A DNA stretch of 64,000 bases from Pseudothioclava nitratireducens (GCF_029210495.1 NZ_JARGDK010000006.1:1-64000); one strand, 5' to 3'. Positions 35,012-44,588 are shown, counted from the stretch's first letter. Numbers and translations are program-made. The notes: generated by a model from the letters alone, not told the origin.

Positions 35012-35926
35012 ATGGTTAACTCCGACATTGCGTTGCGCACGGTCTCGATGACCGGTTTCGCCTCAGGCCAGGGCGCCGGGCTCGGCCATGAGTGGAGCTG
35101 GGATATCCGCTCGGTCAATGGCAAGGGGTTTGACCTGCGGTTGCGGCTGCCCGAGATCGAGGGGCTTGAGGCGGCGGTGCGCGAGGCCGTCGCACAGCGC
35201 GCCAAACGTGGCAATATCACCCTCAATCTCCGGCTGTCGCGCAAGGAAGCGGGCGAGGGGCTGCGGCTCAGCAAGTCGGGGCTGGAGGCCGCGATCGAAG
35301 CCGTGGTCAAGGTCGAGATCGCTGCCAAGGATCGCGGCATCACCTTCGTTCCGCCGACGCCCACGGATATTCTGGCGCTGCGCGGCGTGATCGAACAAGG
35401 CGCGCCCGAGATCGAGGACCCGGCCGGATTGCGCGCAGCTTTGCTTGCGGATCTTAACGCTATTCTGGGCGCGTTTGTGGCAATGCGCCGTGCGGAAGGG
35501 GCTCAGATTGGGGCCGTTGTGGCCGCGCAGATCGACACCGTCGAAGCTTTGACGACGCAGGCCGAAGCCCTGGCCGAGGCCCGCCGTCCGCAAGCCGCCG
35601 AAGCGCTGAAAGCGGCGCTCGCACGGGTGCTCGACGGCGCGCCTGGCGCCGATCCCGACCGCATCGCACAGGAACTCGCGCTGCTTGCTGTCAAATCCGA
35701 CGTCACCGAAGAAATCGACCGGCTCCGTGCCCATATCGTCGCCGCCCGCGCCCTTCTGGCCGAAGACGGCCCCGTCGGGCGCAAGTTCGAATTCCTCGCG
35801 CAGGAATTCGTGCGCGAAGCCAACACGCTCTGCTCGAAATCCGGGAATGCCGCATTGACCCAGGTCGGGCTGGACCTGAAATATGCCATCGACCAGATGC
35901 GCGAGCAGATCATGAATGTGGAGTGA
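35012..35926 (+). CDS. YicC-family endoribonuclease-like protein
   Basis: A 304-residue YicC protein. The N-terminal part opens with LRTVSMTGFASGQGAGLGHEWSW and SVNGKGFDLRLRLPEIEGL; the C-terminal DUF1732 region contains LALLAVKSDVTEEIDRLRAH and ends GREQ-like with EFLAQEFVREANTLCSK. E. coli YicC has been described as an RNase. It is followed after three bases by gmk, a pairing conserved in many bacteria, so both are one transcript with the genes up to 37268. Confidence 0.93.
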   Translation: MVNSDIALRTVSMTGFASGQGAGLGHEWSWDIRSVNGKGFDLRLRLPEIEGLEAAVREAVAQRAKRGNITLNLRLSRKEAGEGLRLSKSGLEAAIEAVVKVEIAAKDRGITFVPPTPTDILALRGVIEQGAPEIEDPAGLRAALLADLNAILGAFVAMRRAEGAQIGAVVAAQIDTVEALTTQAEALAEARRPQAAEALKAALARVLDGAPGADPDRIAQELALLAVKSDVTEEIDRLRAHIVAARALLAEDGPVGRKFEFLAQEFVREANTLCSKSGNAALTQVGLDLKYAIDQMREQIMNVE

Positions 35927-35929
35927 GAG

Positions 35930-36574
35930 ATGACCGAGATCCAGCGCCGTGGGCTGCTGATCATCCTGTCCTCGCCCTCGGGGGCGGGCAAATCGACGCT
36001 GTCGCGGCGGTTGATGCAATGGGATGAGACCCTGAAATTCTCGGTCTCCGCGACCACCCGCGCGCCGCGACCCGGCGAGACGGATGGGGTCGAATATTAC
36101 TTCAAATCGAAGCCCGAATTCGAAGCAATGGTCGCGGCGGGCGAGATGCTCGAACACGCCGAGGTGTTCGGCAATTACTACGGCACGCCGAAAGGTCCGG
36201 TCGAGGCCGCCATGTCTGAGGGGCGCGACACGCTGTTCGACATCGACTGGCAGGGCGGGCAGCAGATTCGGAACTCCTCGCTTGGCAAGGATGTGGTCTC
36301 GATCTTCATCCTGCCGCCCTCGATTGCCGCATTGGAATCGCGGCTGCACACTCGCGCGCAGGACAGCGACGAGGTGATCGCGGGTCGGATGGCGAAATCT
36401 CAGGCCGAGATCAGCCATTGGGCGGAATATGATTATGTTCTGGTGAACGACGATCTGGACAAGGCCGAGGCCGAGCTCAAGACGATCCTGATGGCCGAAC
36501 GCATGCGCCGCGACCGCCAGCCGGGCCTGACTGATTTCGTCCGGGGCCTCAATAAGGAGTTTGACGCGCGATGA
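35930..36574 (+). CDS. gmk: guanylate kinase
   Basis: A 214-residue enzyme phosphorylating GMP to GDP with ATP. The P-loop [10 protein letters not shown] is at about 13-22, followed by the GMP-binding segment [21 protein letters not shown] and the lid region [15 protein letters not shown]. It follows yicC and overlaps the carbonic anhydrase gene by four bases. Together with guaA it gives two successive steps of guanine nucleotide synthesis in this window, from separate operons. Confidence 0.96.
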   Translation: MTEIQRRGLLIILSSPSGAGKSTLSRRLMQWDETLKFSVSATTRAPRPGETDGVEYYFKSKPEFEAMVAAGEMLEHAEVFGNYYGTPKGPVEAAMSEGRDTLFDIDWQGGQQIRNSSLGKDVVSIFILPPSIAALESRLHTRAQDSDEVIAGRMAKSQAEISHWAEYDYVLVNDDLDKAEAELKTILMAERMRRDRQPGLTDFVRGLNKEFDAR

Positions 36575-37101
36575 TCTATGAACTTGACGGGATTGCCCCC
36601 GAAATCGCGGCCGACGCCTGGGTGGCACCTGATGCCAACCTGATCGGCAAGGTGGTGCTCGAGGCCGAGGCCTCGGTCTGGTTCGGCTGCACACTGCGCG
36701 GCGATAACGAGGAAATCCGCGTGGGCCGCGGTTCCAATGTGCAGGAAAACGTGGTGATCCACACCGATATGGGCTTTCCGCTGGTGATCGGCGCGCATTG
36801 CACGATCGGCCATAAGGCCATGCTCCACGGCTGCATCATTGGCGAAGGCAGCCTGATCGGGATGGGCGCGACGATCCTGAACGGGGCGAAGATCGGCAAG
36901 GGATGTCTTATCGGCGCAGGGGCGCTCGTGACCGAGGGCAAGGACATCCCCGATGGCAGCCTTGTCATGGGCGCGCCCGGCAAGGTGGTGCGGACCCTCG
37001 ATGCAGCGGCGCAAGAGCGGCTTCTGGCATCCGCCGCACATTACCGCGAAAACGCCGCGCGCTACCGTGCGGGTTTGCGCGCGATCGGCGGTGCCGCATG
37101 A
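36571..37101 (+). CDS. gamma-class carbonic anhydrase-like protein
   Basis: A 176-residue left-handed beta-helix protein built of hexapeptide repeats. The zinc-binding histidines of the gamma carbonic anhydrase family are in [10 protein letters not shown] and [15 protein letters not shown]. The ending with a C-terminal helix ([21 protein letters not shown]) is usual. Activity as anhydrase or as an acyl-carrier-type homologue cannot be separated by sequence. Overlaps of four bases on both sides tie it to gmk and the small membrane protein. Confidence 0.92.
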   Translation: MIYELDGIAPEIAADAWVAPDANLIGKVVLEAEASVWFGCTLRGDNEEIRVGRGSNVQENVVIHTDMGFPLVIGAHCTIGHKAMLHGCIIGEGSLIGMGATILNGAKIGKGCLIGAGALVTEGKDIPDGSLVMGAPGKVVRTLDAAAQERLLASAAHYRENAARYRAGLRAIGGAA

Positions 37102-37268
37102 TCCTCGATCCGCAAAGCCGCTATCTGCGTCCGCTCTGGGTGCGTATCGCCGTGGTCGCCGTGCCGCTTATCGCCGCCGCCGCCGCTTTCGATCAGGGCT
37201 ATGTCTTCGTTGGCGCCGGTTTGGCGCTGGTGAGCGGCTTCGTCTTTCGGCGTCTGTTCCTGCCCTGA
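37098..37268 (+). CDS. small membrane protein
   Basis: A 56-residue protein ([20 protein letters not shown] at the start) with two hydrophobic stretches (about 15-29 and 34-51) and a short basic end FRRLFLP. The ATG overlaps the stop of the carbonic anhydrase gene as ATGA, which supports real translation. It is the last gene of yicC-gmk-gamma-CA. The family is unknown to me. Confidence 0.7.
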   Translation: MILDPQSRYLRPLWVRIAVVAVPLIAAAAAFDQGYVFVGAGLALVSGFVFRRLFLP

Positions 37269-37281
37269 CGAGACGCGCGGA

Positions 37282-37683
37282 TCACTCCGCCCCAAGCGCC
37301 GGCACTTCGAAAATCTCGAAATCCAGTTCGGGCCAGATATGTGCGACCTCGCCCCGCACAAGGCGCGTATTGGGCAGCGGGCGGCAATAGGCGCGCAGGG
37401 CCCCTTTGAAGCCGAGCTCTTGCAACCGCCGCGTCAGATCGAGCACGTCGTAATCCTGACCGACCAGCGGCGCGAGGATCGCATCGGGGCGGCTGTCGGC
37501 CAGATATCCCGCATCGAGCGCGCCAAAACGCCCGATCGTGAGCATCACCCCCTGAACCCCACGCAACAGGTCGGGCAAGGTATGGGTCGGATCAAGCAGA
37601 AGGACACGGCGCCCGGCCAAGGCGGCACCAAGCGTCTCTACCGTGGAGGGGCCCTGACTGGACGGCGTCGTCGGTTTCGACAT
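37282..37683 (-). CDS. conserved cytoplasmic protein, receiver-like fold possible
   Basis: A 133-residue protein. After a polar N-terminus the pattern RRVLLLDPTHTL, GVMLTIGRFGALDAGYL, PDAILAPLVGQDYDVLDLTR and ALRAYCRPLP alternates strands and helices like a response-regulator fold, but no phosphoacceptor Asp is in the expected place. The start at 37683 (MSKPTTPSSQ) is more plausible than the upstream ATG at 37770. It is divergent from the PhoR-like kinase gene. Function unknown. Confidence 0.7.
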   Translation of the reverse strand: MSKPTTPSSQGPSTVETLGAALAGRRVLLLDPTHTLPDLLRGVQGVMLTIGRFGALDAGYLADSRPDAILAPLVGQDYDVLDLTRRLQELGFKGALRAYCRPLPNTRLVRGEVAHIWPELDFEIFEVPALGAE

Positions 37684-37901
37684 GCGTGACCCCTGCGCAA
37701 TTCGGGATGCGGTTTCTCTCGACTGTCGCAAAATGCGACACACGCATAGGTTTAGCCCTGCGCGGGCCACCTCTCAAGCAAAAAGCCGCGGATTTCGCGG
37801 TTATGGTAAAAATGTCTGTCATCGGCGCGTTACACTCTTGGCCCTGTTTACTCGGGCTGCTGAATCGGTTGAATTCACAGGCATTGCAGGAGGCTGAGAC
37901 C

Positions 37902-38951
37902 ATGGCAGAAGACCAGTTCAGGGCGTTGATCGAGGCGATGCCGCTCCCGGTTCTGGTCGTCAGCCGCGAGGAGCGGATCATGCAGGCCAATGCCCCGGCG
38001 CGCGCCATGCTGGGCGAGGGGCTCGAAGGGCGCACCTTTGTCACCGTCTTGCGCCAGCCCGCGATCGGGCAGGCGCTCGATCAGGCCTTGGCGGGCGGTC
38101 GCGCGGAAACCGGGCAGGTGACGATCACCACGCGCGAGCGCGAGATTTCCGCGCGCATCCATGCCGCGCCTCTGCCACCGGGCAGCGCTTTGCCGGGGGG
38201 CGGGGCGGTGCTCTCGGTCGAGGATGTCACAGCTCTTGAGAACGCCGAGGAGATGCGGCGTGATTTCGTCGCCAATGTCAGCCACGAGCTGCGCACGCCA
38301 CTGACCGCGCTCATGGGGTTTATCGAGACTCTGACCGGATTCGCCAAGGATGACCCCAAGGCGCGGGAGCGTTTTTTGGGGATCATGGCACGCGAGGCCT
38401 CGCGGATGAACCGGCTGGTGGGCGATTTGCTGTCGCTGAGCCGGGTGGAATCCGACGAGCGCCGCCGCCCCGATGCCACCGTCGATCTGAGCGCGGTGCT
38501 CAGGGGGGCGACGCAAACCCTTCAGGGCGTGGCCGAGGCCCAGAATGTGCAGCTTTTGCGCAGCGGCGAGGCGGGGCCGCTGCGGATCAAGGGCGATGCG
38601 GATCAACTGACCCAGGTCTTTTCCAACCTGATCGAGAACGCCATCAAATATGGTGGCTCGGGCGGTGAGGTGCGCGTCGATGTCGAACGGATCGCGCATG
38701 AGCCGGTGCTGCGCGGCCCGGCGCTCCGGGTCAGCGTGATCGACAAGGGCGAGGGGATCGACCCGCGCCACCTGCCGCGCCTGACCGAGCGCTTCTACCG
38801 CGTCGATACCCACCGCTCGCGCGAACAGGGCGGCACCGGGCTTGGCCTTGCCATCGTCAAGCATATCGTCAACCGCCATCGGGGACGGCTGCGTATCGAA
38901 AGCGCGAAGGGCGAGGGCGCGCGCTTTATCGTCACTTTGCCCGAGACTTAG
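37902..38951 (+). CDS. PhoR-like sensor histidine kinase without membrane segments
   Basis: A 349-residue kinase: PAS domain (about 5-115, AMPLPVLVVSREERIMQANA), HisKA with H128 in FVANVSHELRTPLTALMGF, and HATPase_c with IENAIKYGGSG, VIDKGEGIDP and GGTGLGLAIVKHIV. This domain order and sequence match PhoR of the phosphate regulon. Canonical PhoR has N-terminal membrane segments; none is encoded here and the open frame upstream to 37686 has no convincing start. The start at 37902 has GCAGGAGG. The usual partners phoB, phoU and pst genes are not adjacent; pgm follows. Confidence 0.88.
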   Translation: MAEDQFRALIEAMPLPVLVVSREERIMQANAPARAMLGEGLEGRTFVTVLRQPAIGQALDQALAGGRAETGQVTITTREREISARIHAAPLPPGSALPGGGAVLSVEDVTALENAEEMRRDFVANVSHELRTPLTALMGFIETLTGFAKDDPKARERFLGIMAREASRMNRLVGDLLSLSRVESDERRRPDATVDLSAVLRGATQTLQGVAEAQNVQLLRSGEAGPLRIKGDADQLTQVFSNLIENAIKYGGSGGEVRVDVERIAHEPVLRGPALRVSVIDKGEGIDPRHLPRLTERFYRVDTHRSREQGGTGLGLAIVKHIVNRHRGRLRIESAKGEGARFIVTLPET

Positions 38952-39061
38952 GCGAGATCGGCGGAAAGGCTCCGACGGGTGGGCGCGGACGCCCGTGGTC
39001 GCCTTGTAAATCCCGCAGCTTTCGCTGAAACTTCAACAAGATGACCCTGTAAGGATGTGCC

Positions 39062-40687
39062 ATGAATACGATCGCCACGACCCCGATTGACGGCCAGAAA
39101 CCCGGCACCTCGGGGTTGCGCAAGAAGACGCCGGTCTTCATGGGGCCGCATTATCTCGAGAACTTTGTGCAGGCGACCTTCGACGCGATTGGCGGGGTGG
39201 CGGGCAAGACGCTCGTCTTGGGCGGGGATGGGCGCTATTTCGGCGCTGAGGCTGCGCAGGTCATCCTCAAGATGGCGGCGGCGAACGGCGCCGCGCGGGT
39301 CATCGTCGGGCAGGGCGCGTGGCTCTCGACGCCGGCTGCCTCGAACCTCATCCGTCAGCGCGAGGCCGATGGTGGCCTGATCCTCTCGGCGAGCCACAAT
39401 CCGGGCGGGCCGAACGAAGATTTCGGCGTGAAATACAACATGGCGAATGGCGGCCCCGCGCCCGAGGCGGTGACCGCGGCCATCCATGCCCGCACGCTGG
39501 AAATCACCGAATACGCCAAGCTACAGGCCCCTGACGTGAACCTGACCGCCATTGGCGAAAGTCACCTCGGCCCGATGGTCGTCGAAGTCGTCGATCCAGT
39601 TATGGCCTATGCCGACCTGATGGAAACCCTGTTCGATTTCAAAGCGTTGCGTGGCCTTTTTCACGAAGGATTCACGATGCGCATGGACAGCATGTGCGCG
39701 ATCACCGGCCCCTATGCGGTCGAGATCCTCGAAAACCGGCTGGGCGCGCCCGAAGGCACAGTCACCCATGAACAGCCCTTGCCCGATTTCGGCGGGATGC
39801 ATCCCGATCCGAACCCCACCTGGGCGCATGAGCTGATGTCCGAGATGATGGCCGAGGATGGCCCCGATTTCGGCGCGGCCTCGGACGGGGATGGCGATCG
39901 CAACATGATCCTCGGGCGACAGGTCTATGTCTCGCCCTCGGATAGCCTCGCCGTGCTTGCGGCCAATGCACATCTGGTGCCGGGCTACAAGGACGGGCTG
40001 AAGGGGGTCGCGCGTTCGATGCCGACCTCGGCCGCCGTGGATCGGGTCGCGGCGGCGATGGGTCTCGACTGCTACGAGACGCCCACCGGCTGGAAGTTCT
40101 TCGGCAACCTGATGGATGCGGGCCGGGTGAGCCTCTGTGGCGAGGAAAGCTTCGGCACCGGCTCCGATCACGTCCGCGAAAAGGACGGGCTTTGGGCGGT
40201 GCTGATGTGGCTCAATATCATCGCGGCACGTGGGCAGGGCGTGGCCGAAATCATGGCCGATCATTTCGCGCGCTTCGGGCGCAATTACTACTCTCGCCAC
40301 GATTACGAGGCACTCCCCGTGGCGATGGCCGATGCGATGCTGGGCGATTTGCGGGACCGTCTGGCGGACCTGCCGGGGCAGGCCGTCGAGGGACTGCGGA
40401 TCGAGACCGCGGATGAGTTCAGCTATACCGACCCGGTCGATGGCTCTGTCTCCGCGCAGCAGGGCTTCCGTATTCTCTTTGAGGGCGGCTCACGCGTGGT
40501 TCTGCGGCTTTCGGGGACGGGCACCGAGGGGGCGACGCTCCGGGTCTATCTCGAGCGCTTCGCGCCGGGGCCGGACGGGCTAGACCTCGACCCGCAACAG
40601 GCGCTCGCCCCGATCATCGCGGCGACCGAAGCGCTGGTCGGCATTCGGGCGCGCTCTGGCCGCAAAGGGCCGGACGTCATCACCTGA
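39062..40687 (+). CDS. pgm: phosphoglucomutase, alpha-D-glucose phosphate-specific
   Basis: A 541-residue enzyme interconverting glucose 1- and 6-phosphate. The phosphoserine is S111 in LILSASHNPGGPNEDFG; the metal loop is SDGDGDRNMI; the sugar-binding loop GEESFGTGSDH and the phosphate-binding C-terminal LSGTGTEGATLRVYLE are present. It links glucose 6-phosphate from the glk branch to glycogen and polysaccharide precursors. A 110-base gap separates it from the kinase gene; no obvious terminator lies there. Confidence 0.96.
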   Translation: MNTIATTPIDGQKPGTSGLRKKTPVFMGPHYLENFVQATFDAIGGVAGKTLVLGGDGRYFGAEAAQVILKMAAANGAARVIVGQGAWLSTPAASNLIRQREADGGLILSASHNPGGPNEDFGVKYNMANGGPAPEAVTAAIHARTLEITEYAKLQAPDVNLTAIGESHLGPMVVEVVDPVMAYADLMETLFDFKALRGLFHEGFTMRMDSMCAITGPYAVEILENRLGAPEGTVTHEQPLPDFGGMHPDPNPTWAHELMSEMMAEDGPDFGAASDGDGDRNMILGRQVYVSPSDSLAVLAANAHLVPGYKDGLKGVARSMPTSAAVDRVAAAMGLDCYETPTGWKFFGNLMDAGRVSLCGEESFGTGSDHVREKDGLWAVLMWLNIIAARGQGVAEIMADHFARFGRNYYSRHDYEALPVAMADAMLGDLRDRLADLPGQAVEGLRIETADEFSYTDPVDGSVSAQQGFRILFEGGSRVVLRLSGTGTEGATLRVYLERFAPGPDGLDLDPQQALAPIIAATEALVGIRARSGRKGPDVIT

Positions 40688-40728
40688 GACTTAGGTCTAA
40701 TTCCCAACCTCGCGCGCGCGGATAGGCT

Positions 40729-42795
40729 ATGACCATGATCCGCGCATGTCTTCTTTGGCTGTTGCTTGCAACGCCGCTTTTCGCGGCGCCGCTGACGCGT
40801 GACGACATCGCCGGGATGATCGTCGCGCCCTATGCGTTAGGGGAGGCGGTCAACGACAAGGGCGTGTGGGTGCTTTTGAACTCGGGCGGCGGCGAGGCGG
40901 GATTCGTCTTTGAAACGGGCGAACTGGCACCGCTTCCGGGCTTTTCGGGGCAACCGATCAACATCCTCGTCATGCTCGACCGCGAGGGCCGCTTCATCGA
41001 CACGCGGCTGCTGGCGCAGAACGAGCCGATCTTCGTTTCGGGTCTGGGCGAGGCGCCCTTGCGCGATTTTCTGACGCAATATCAGGGCCATTCGATTTCC
41101 GAGACTCTGGTCGTGGGTACCCCCTATGGCGGGGGCGGTGCGGGGTCGGACCTGACCTATCTGGCGGGGGTGACCAAGGCGACCGCGAGCGTCCGGATCG
41201 CGCATGAGTCGATCCTCGCTGCGACGCTCGCGGTGGCGCGTGAGAAGATGCAGGGCGTGAGCGCGGGGCCGCCGCCGCGCCCTGATCCGGACCACGACGA
41301 AGCGATCACCTGGGAGAGTGCGCTCGCGGATGGGCTTGTGCGGCATCTGCGGGTGAGCAATGCCGAGCTGGATGCCGCCTTCGCGGGGTCAATCTGGGCC
41401 GATGACGACCCCGAGGCGCAGGCTGACCCGGATGCCGCCTATCTTGACCTCTATGCCATTGACCTCGGCCCGCCGGCCCTTGCGCGCGCTGTGCTCGCCC
41501 CTGAAACGCTAGCCGAAATCGCGCGATTTGCGGCCCGCGCCCCCGATGACGAATTGATCCTGCTGATCGAGGCCGGACGGCACGGGATCGTCTCTGAAGA
41601 GTTCGTGCGCAACACCGCGCCGGACCGGGTGGCGGCGACGCAAGACGGGCTGCCCCTGGCGCTGCGCGACGCCGATATTCTGCCGCGCCTCCACCCCGAT
41701 CTGCCCGAGGCCTTGCAGGACGCCACCGCGATGGTCCTCCGTCTCGACCGCCGTCTGGGCTTCGATCCAAGCCGCGACTGGGCGCTCGAAGCGCAGGCGC
41801 TGCGGCTCCACGGCATGTTCCAGCCCGAACCCGGCTCGCGCCATTTCTCCCTCGCCATGGGCCTGCCCGAGCGCTTCTTCCTGCGCCCCGAAGCACCGGT
41901 GCAGCGCCCGCCTTGGCTTGAAGCGGCCATCAACCGGCAGGCGGATTTGTGGCTTCTGGCCGGGGCCCTAGTGATCCTCTTCGCGGCGCTTGCCCGGCAA
42001 TCCTGGCTCGCAGGACTGCGCCAGTTCACACCGATCCGGCTTGGCATTCTTGCTATCGTCACCGGCTTCATCGGCTTCTGGGGGCAGGGGCAGCTTTCAA
42101 TCGTCACACCGCTGGCCGTGATCCGAGGGCTGGTGCAGGGCGGCGGGCTGGAGGTGCTTCTCTATGACCCGTTCTCGCTGATCCTCTGGGCGGCTGCGAT
42201 CCTTGGGTTCGTGCTCTGGGGGCGCGGGTTTTTCTGCGGCTGGCTTTGCCCCTTCGGCGCGCTTCAGGAATTCGCCCATCACCTCGGTCGTGCGCTGCGC
42301 CTTCCAGAATGGGAGCCGCCGCAAAGCCTTGGTCGCGCGCTCCTTTGGACAGGACCGGTGGCCTTGGTGGCGCTCGTCCTCGTCGCTTTCGCCGCCCCGG
42401 AACACGCGGAAACCGTGGCCGAGATCGAGCCGTTCAAGACCGCGATCACGATGCAGTTCGACCGGCCCTGGCCCTATGTGCTCTGGGCAGGTGGGTGGCT
42501 CGCCGTGTCGATGGTCTGGTTCAAGGGCTTCTGCCGCTCGATCTGCCCCTTGGGCGCGCTGATGCGGCTGGGCGGGCTGTTGCGCCTGCGCCGCTGGATA
42601 CCCCGTCGCGTCGAATGCGGCAGCCCGTGCCAGCTTTGCCGCGTGCGCTGCCGTTACGGCGCGATCCAGAAGCAAGGCGCGATCCGCTATTCCGAGTGTT
42701 TCCAATGCCTCGACTGCGTAACGATCCACGACGATCCCGCGCAATGTGTGCCGTTGATCCTCAAGGCGCGCAAAGCCGAAAGGAAGGCCGCATGA
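40729..42795 (+). CDS. NosR-like membrane flavoprotein with polyferredoxin end
   Basis: A 688-residue protein. A signal peptide (about 1-19) leads to a periplasmic FMN-binding-like domain; VTKATAS with T152 fits the site flavinylated by ApbE. About five membrane segments follow (405-605), with the NosR/NapH-type motifs C503-x3-C507-P and C602-x3-C606-P. The cytoplasmic end has two cysteine groups (630/634/637/641 and 657/660/663/673) fit for two [4Fe-4S] clusters. Such proteins move electrons across the membrane. No nosZ or other denitrification gene is nearby; apbE overlaps by four bases. A start at 40735 is equally possible. Confidence 0.88.
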   Translation: MTMIRACLLWLLLATPLFAAPLTRDDIAGMIVAPYALGEAVNDKGVWVLLNSGGGEAGFVFETGELAPLPGFSGQPINILVMLDREGRFIDTRLLAQNEPIFVSGLGEAPLRDFLTQYQGHSISETLVVGTPYGGGGAGSDLTYLAGVTKATASVRIAHESILAATLAVAREKMQGVSAGPPPRPDPDHDEAITWESALADGLVRHLRVSNAELDAAFAGSIWADDDPEAQADPDAAYLDLYAIDLGPPALARAVLAPETLAEIARFAARAPDDELILLIEAGRHGIVSEEFVRNTAPDRVAATQDGLPLALRDADILPRLHPDLPEALQDATAMVLRLDRRLGFDPSRDWALEAQALRLHGMFQPEPGSRHFSLAMGLPERFFLRPEAPVQRPPWLEAAINRQADLWLLAGALVILFAALARQSWLAGLRQFTPIRLGILAIVTGFIGFWGQGQLSIVTPLAVIRGLVQGGGLEVLLYDPFSLILWAAAILGFVLWGRGFFCGWLCPFGALQEFAHHLGRALRLPEWEPPQSLGRALLWTGPVALVALVLVAFAAPEHAETVAEIEPFKTAITMQFDRPWPYVLWAGGWLAVSMVWFKGFCRSICPLGALMRLGGLLRLRRWIPRRVECGSPCQLCRVRCRYGAIQKQGAIRYSECFQCLDCVTIHDDPAQCVPLILKARKAERKAA

Positions 42796-43652
42796 AGCGC
42801 AGACGGTTCTTGCAGATCGTGGGCGCGGCGGCGCTGTGCGGGACCGGTGCGCGGGCGGCCACATGGCAGGGCCGCGCGCTCGGGGCGGAGGCCGGGATCA
42901 CGCTACGCGGAGGGGCTTTGCCCAAAGAAACGCTTGCGCACATCCGGGCGGAGCTTGCCCGGATCGAAGCGGTGTTCTCGCTCCATCAACCGTCCGAACT
43001 CACGCAGTTGAACGCCACGGGCAGGGCGGCAGTCTCGCCCGCATTGCGCGCGGTTCTGGACGAGGCGCTCATGGTGCACGAGGCCACGGATGGGGCCTTC
43101 GACCCATCGGTGCAGCCCGTGTGGGCGGCGCTGGCCGCAGGCCGCGCGCCTGCGGCGTTGCGCCATCGTCTCCACGACATCAAGATCGGCCATGACATCC
43201 GCCTCGCTGCCGGTCAGGCCCTTACGCTGAACGGGATCGCGCAGGGTTATGCGACCGACCGGATCGCGGCGCTGCTGGCATCTGCGGGCTATCGGGACTG
43301 CCTGATCAATATCGGCGAGTTCGCCGCGCTTGGCGGCGATTTCCGGCTTGGGATCGAGGACCCGGAAGCCGGGATTCTGGGGCAGATCACTCTGCGGGCA
43401 GGGCGCGCGGTTGCGACCTCTGCGCCGGGGGCGTTGCGGTTCACAGACGGGCAGGGGCATATCCTTGGTCCGGACGGTCAGCGCCCGCGCTGGTCATCGG
43501 TGACGGTGGAGGCACGAACCGCCATGCGCGCGGATGCAGCCTCGACCGGCTTCGTTCTCATGGAGAGGCCCGCAATCGAACGGGCCAAGGCGCGGCTTGG
43601 CCTTGGCCCGGTGCGTCTGGTCGATGCCGAAGGTGGGTTGGTGACGCTCTGA
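42792..43652 (+). CDS. apbE: ApbE-family flavin transferase
   Basis: A 286-residue FAD:protein FMN transferase that attaches FMN to a threonine of partner flavoproteins in the periplasm. The N-terminus MKRRRFLQIVGAAALCGTGA looks like a Tat signal. TDGAFDPSVQPVWAAL and LINIGEFAALGG are the conserved FAD- and metal-site regions. The ATGA overlap with the NosR-like gene points to that protein (T152) as the substrate. It is three bases from the convergent XoxJ-like gene. Confidence 0.92.
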   Translation: MKRRRFLQIVGAAALCGTGARAATWQGRALGAEAGITLRGGALPKETLAHIRAELARIEAVFSLHQPSELTQLNATGRAAVSPALRAVLDEALMVHEATDGAFDPSVQPVWAALAAGRAPAALRHRLHDIKIGHDIRLAAGQALTLNGIAQGYATDRIAALLASAGYRDCLINIGEFAALGGDFRLGIEDPEAGILGQITLRAGRAVATSAPGALRFTDGQGHILGPDGQRPRWSSVTVEARTAMRADAASTGFVLMERPAIERAKARLGLGPVRLVDAEGGLVTL

Positions 43653-43655
43653 GGC

Positions 43656-44588
43656 CTAGCGTTCCGGCGGCATGAAATCGACACCGTATCGCGCAAAAAT
43701 CCCGGCGATCCGCCCATCGGCCAGCCCTGCTGCAATGGCGTCATCGACCGCATAGCCCAAAGGCCGATGCTGGAACGACAACGCCGCCCCTACGGTCCAT
43801 TTCGACCGCGCAAGCCCCAGAAGCGGCGGCTCATGCACGAGCAACCCTTCGGCAAGCCCCGCCTCAAGCTCGGCGCGCGGCCCCATCACCGCCATCACCT
43901 CGCCGCCCGCCAGACCCGCCATCGCATCAAGCGTGGTCGGATAGCGATGCACCTTGTCAGCCGTGGCCCCATGCGCGACCGACGTCAGGTAAAAATCCGA
44001 GATCGAGTCATTCTCGACCCCCACCGGATCATAGCGGAACACGGCGGGGACCGGCCCTTTCTCGGGGTAATCCGCCGCACGATAGGCAATCGCCAGCCGC
44101 TCCTGCGCATATTGCCCGGTGAAGGTGACCTGATCGAAGCGGCAGGCATAATCCACGTCATAGGGCACATGGAGCATCAGGTTCGACACCCGCCCGCCAA
44201 CCGTGGCGCCGCGATAAACGTAATTGAGAAGATCCTGATCGAGCGTTTCTCCGGGCTGCACGAACCGGATACGCGCCTCGACGCCAAGTTCCTGCGCGAT
44301 CAGATCCGCGATCTCGACATCAATGCCGCGCGGCTGGCCCGCTTCTTCCCAGGACCAGGGCGCAAAATTCTCGTAGACGGCCACCTCGATCCAGCCATCT
44401 TCGACGATCTGGTCGTAGGAGCGCCCGATATCCTGCGGCGCGGTGTTTTGCAGACGTTGCTCGGGGGGCACGCCTTCACAAGCGGCCAAAGCGGGGCGCG
44501 GTCCCATCACCGCAACCCCGCACAGGCTCAGGACCAGAGCACCGGCCAGGCCCCGAAACCTGGCCAGCCCGCCCCGCGCCCGCATCAA
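43656..44588 (-). CDS. quinoprotein dehydrogenase-associated binding protein (XoxJ/MxaJ-like)
   Basis: A 310-residue periplasmic protein of the solute-binding type (SBP_bac_3 fold) found with PQQ alcohol dehydrogenases as MxaJ or XoxJ. A signal peptide (about 1-35) precedes the mature sequence with WIEVAVYENFAPWSW, GIDVEIADLIAQELGV and RVSNLMLHVPYDVDYAC. No ABC partner is coded beside it. XoxJ proteins are thought to help dehydrogenase maturation or activation. The start overlaps the cytochrome gene by four bases, giving cytochrome-xoxJ. Confidence 0.87.
   Translation of the reverse strand: MMRARGGLARFRGLAGALVLSLCGVAVMGPRPALAACEGVPPEQRLQNTAPQDIGRSYDQIVEDGWIEVAVYENFAPWSWEEAGQPRGIDVEIADLIAQELGVEARIRFVQPGETLDQDLLNYVYRGATVGGRVSNLMLHVPYDVDYACRFDQVTFTGQYAQERLAIAYRAADYPEKGPVPAVFRYDPVGVENDSISDFYLTSVAHGATADKVHRYPTTLDAMAGLAGGEVMAVMGPRAELEAGLAEGLLVHEPPLLGLARSKWTVGAALSFQHRPLGYAVDDAIAAGLADGRIAGIFARYGVDFMPPER

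Noticed and set aside
37816-37840. Pho box upstream of the PhoR-like kinase gene
   Set aside because: Only one CTGTCAT half-site is convincing; the second half is too divergent.
40729-42795. Denitrification regulator NosR
   Set aside because: Similarity is to the fold and cofactor layout; no nos genes are present and the context is alcohol oxidation.
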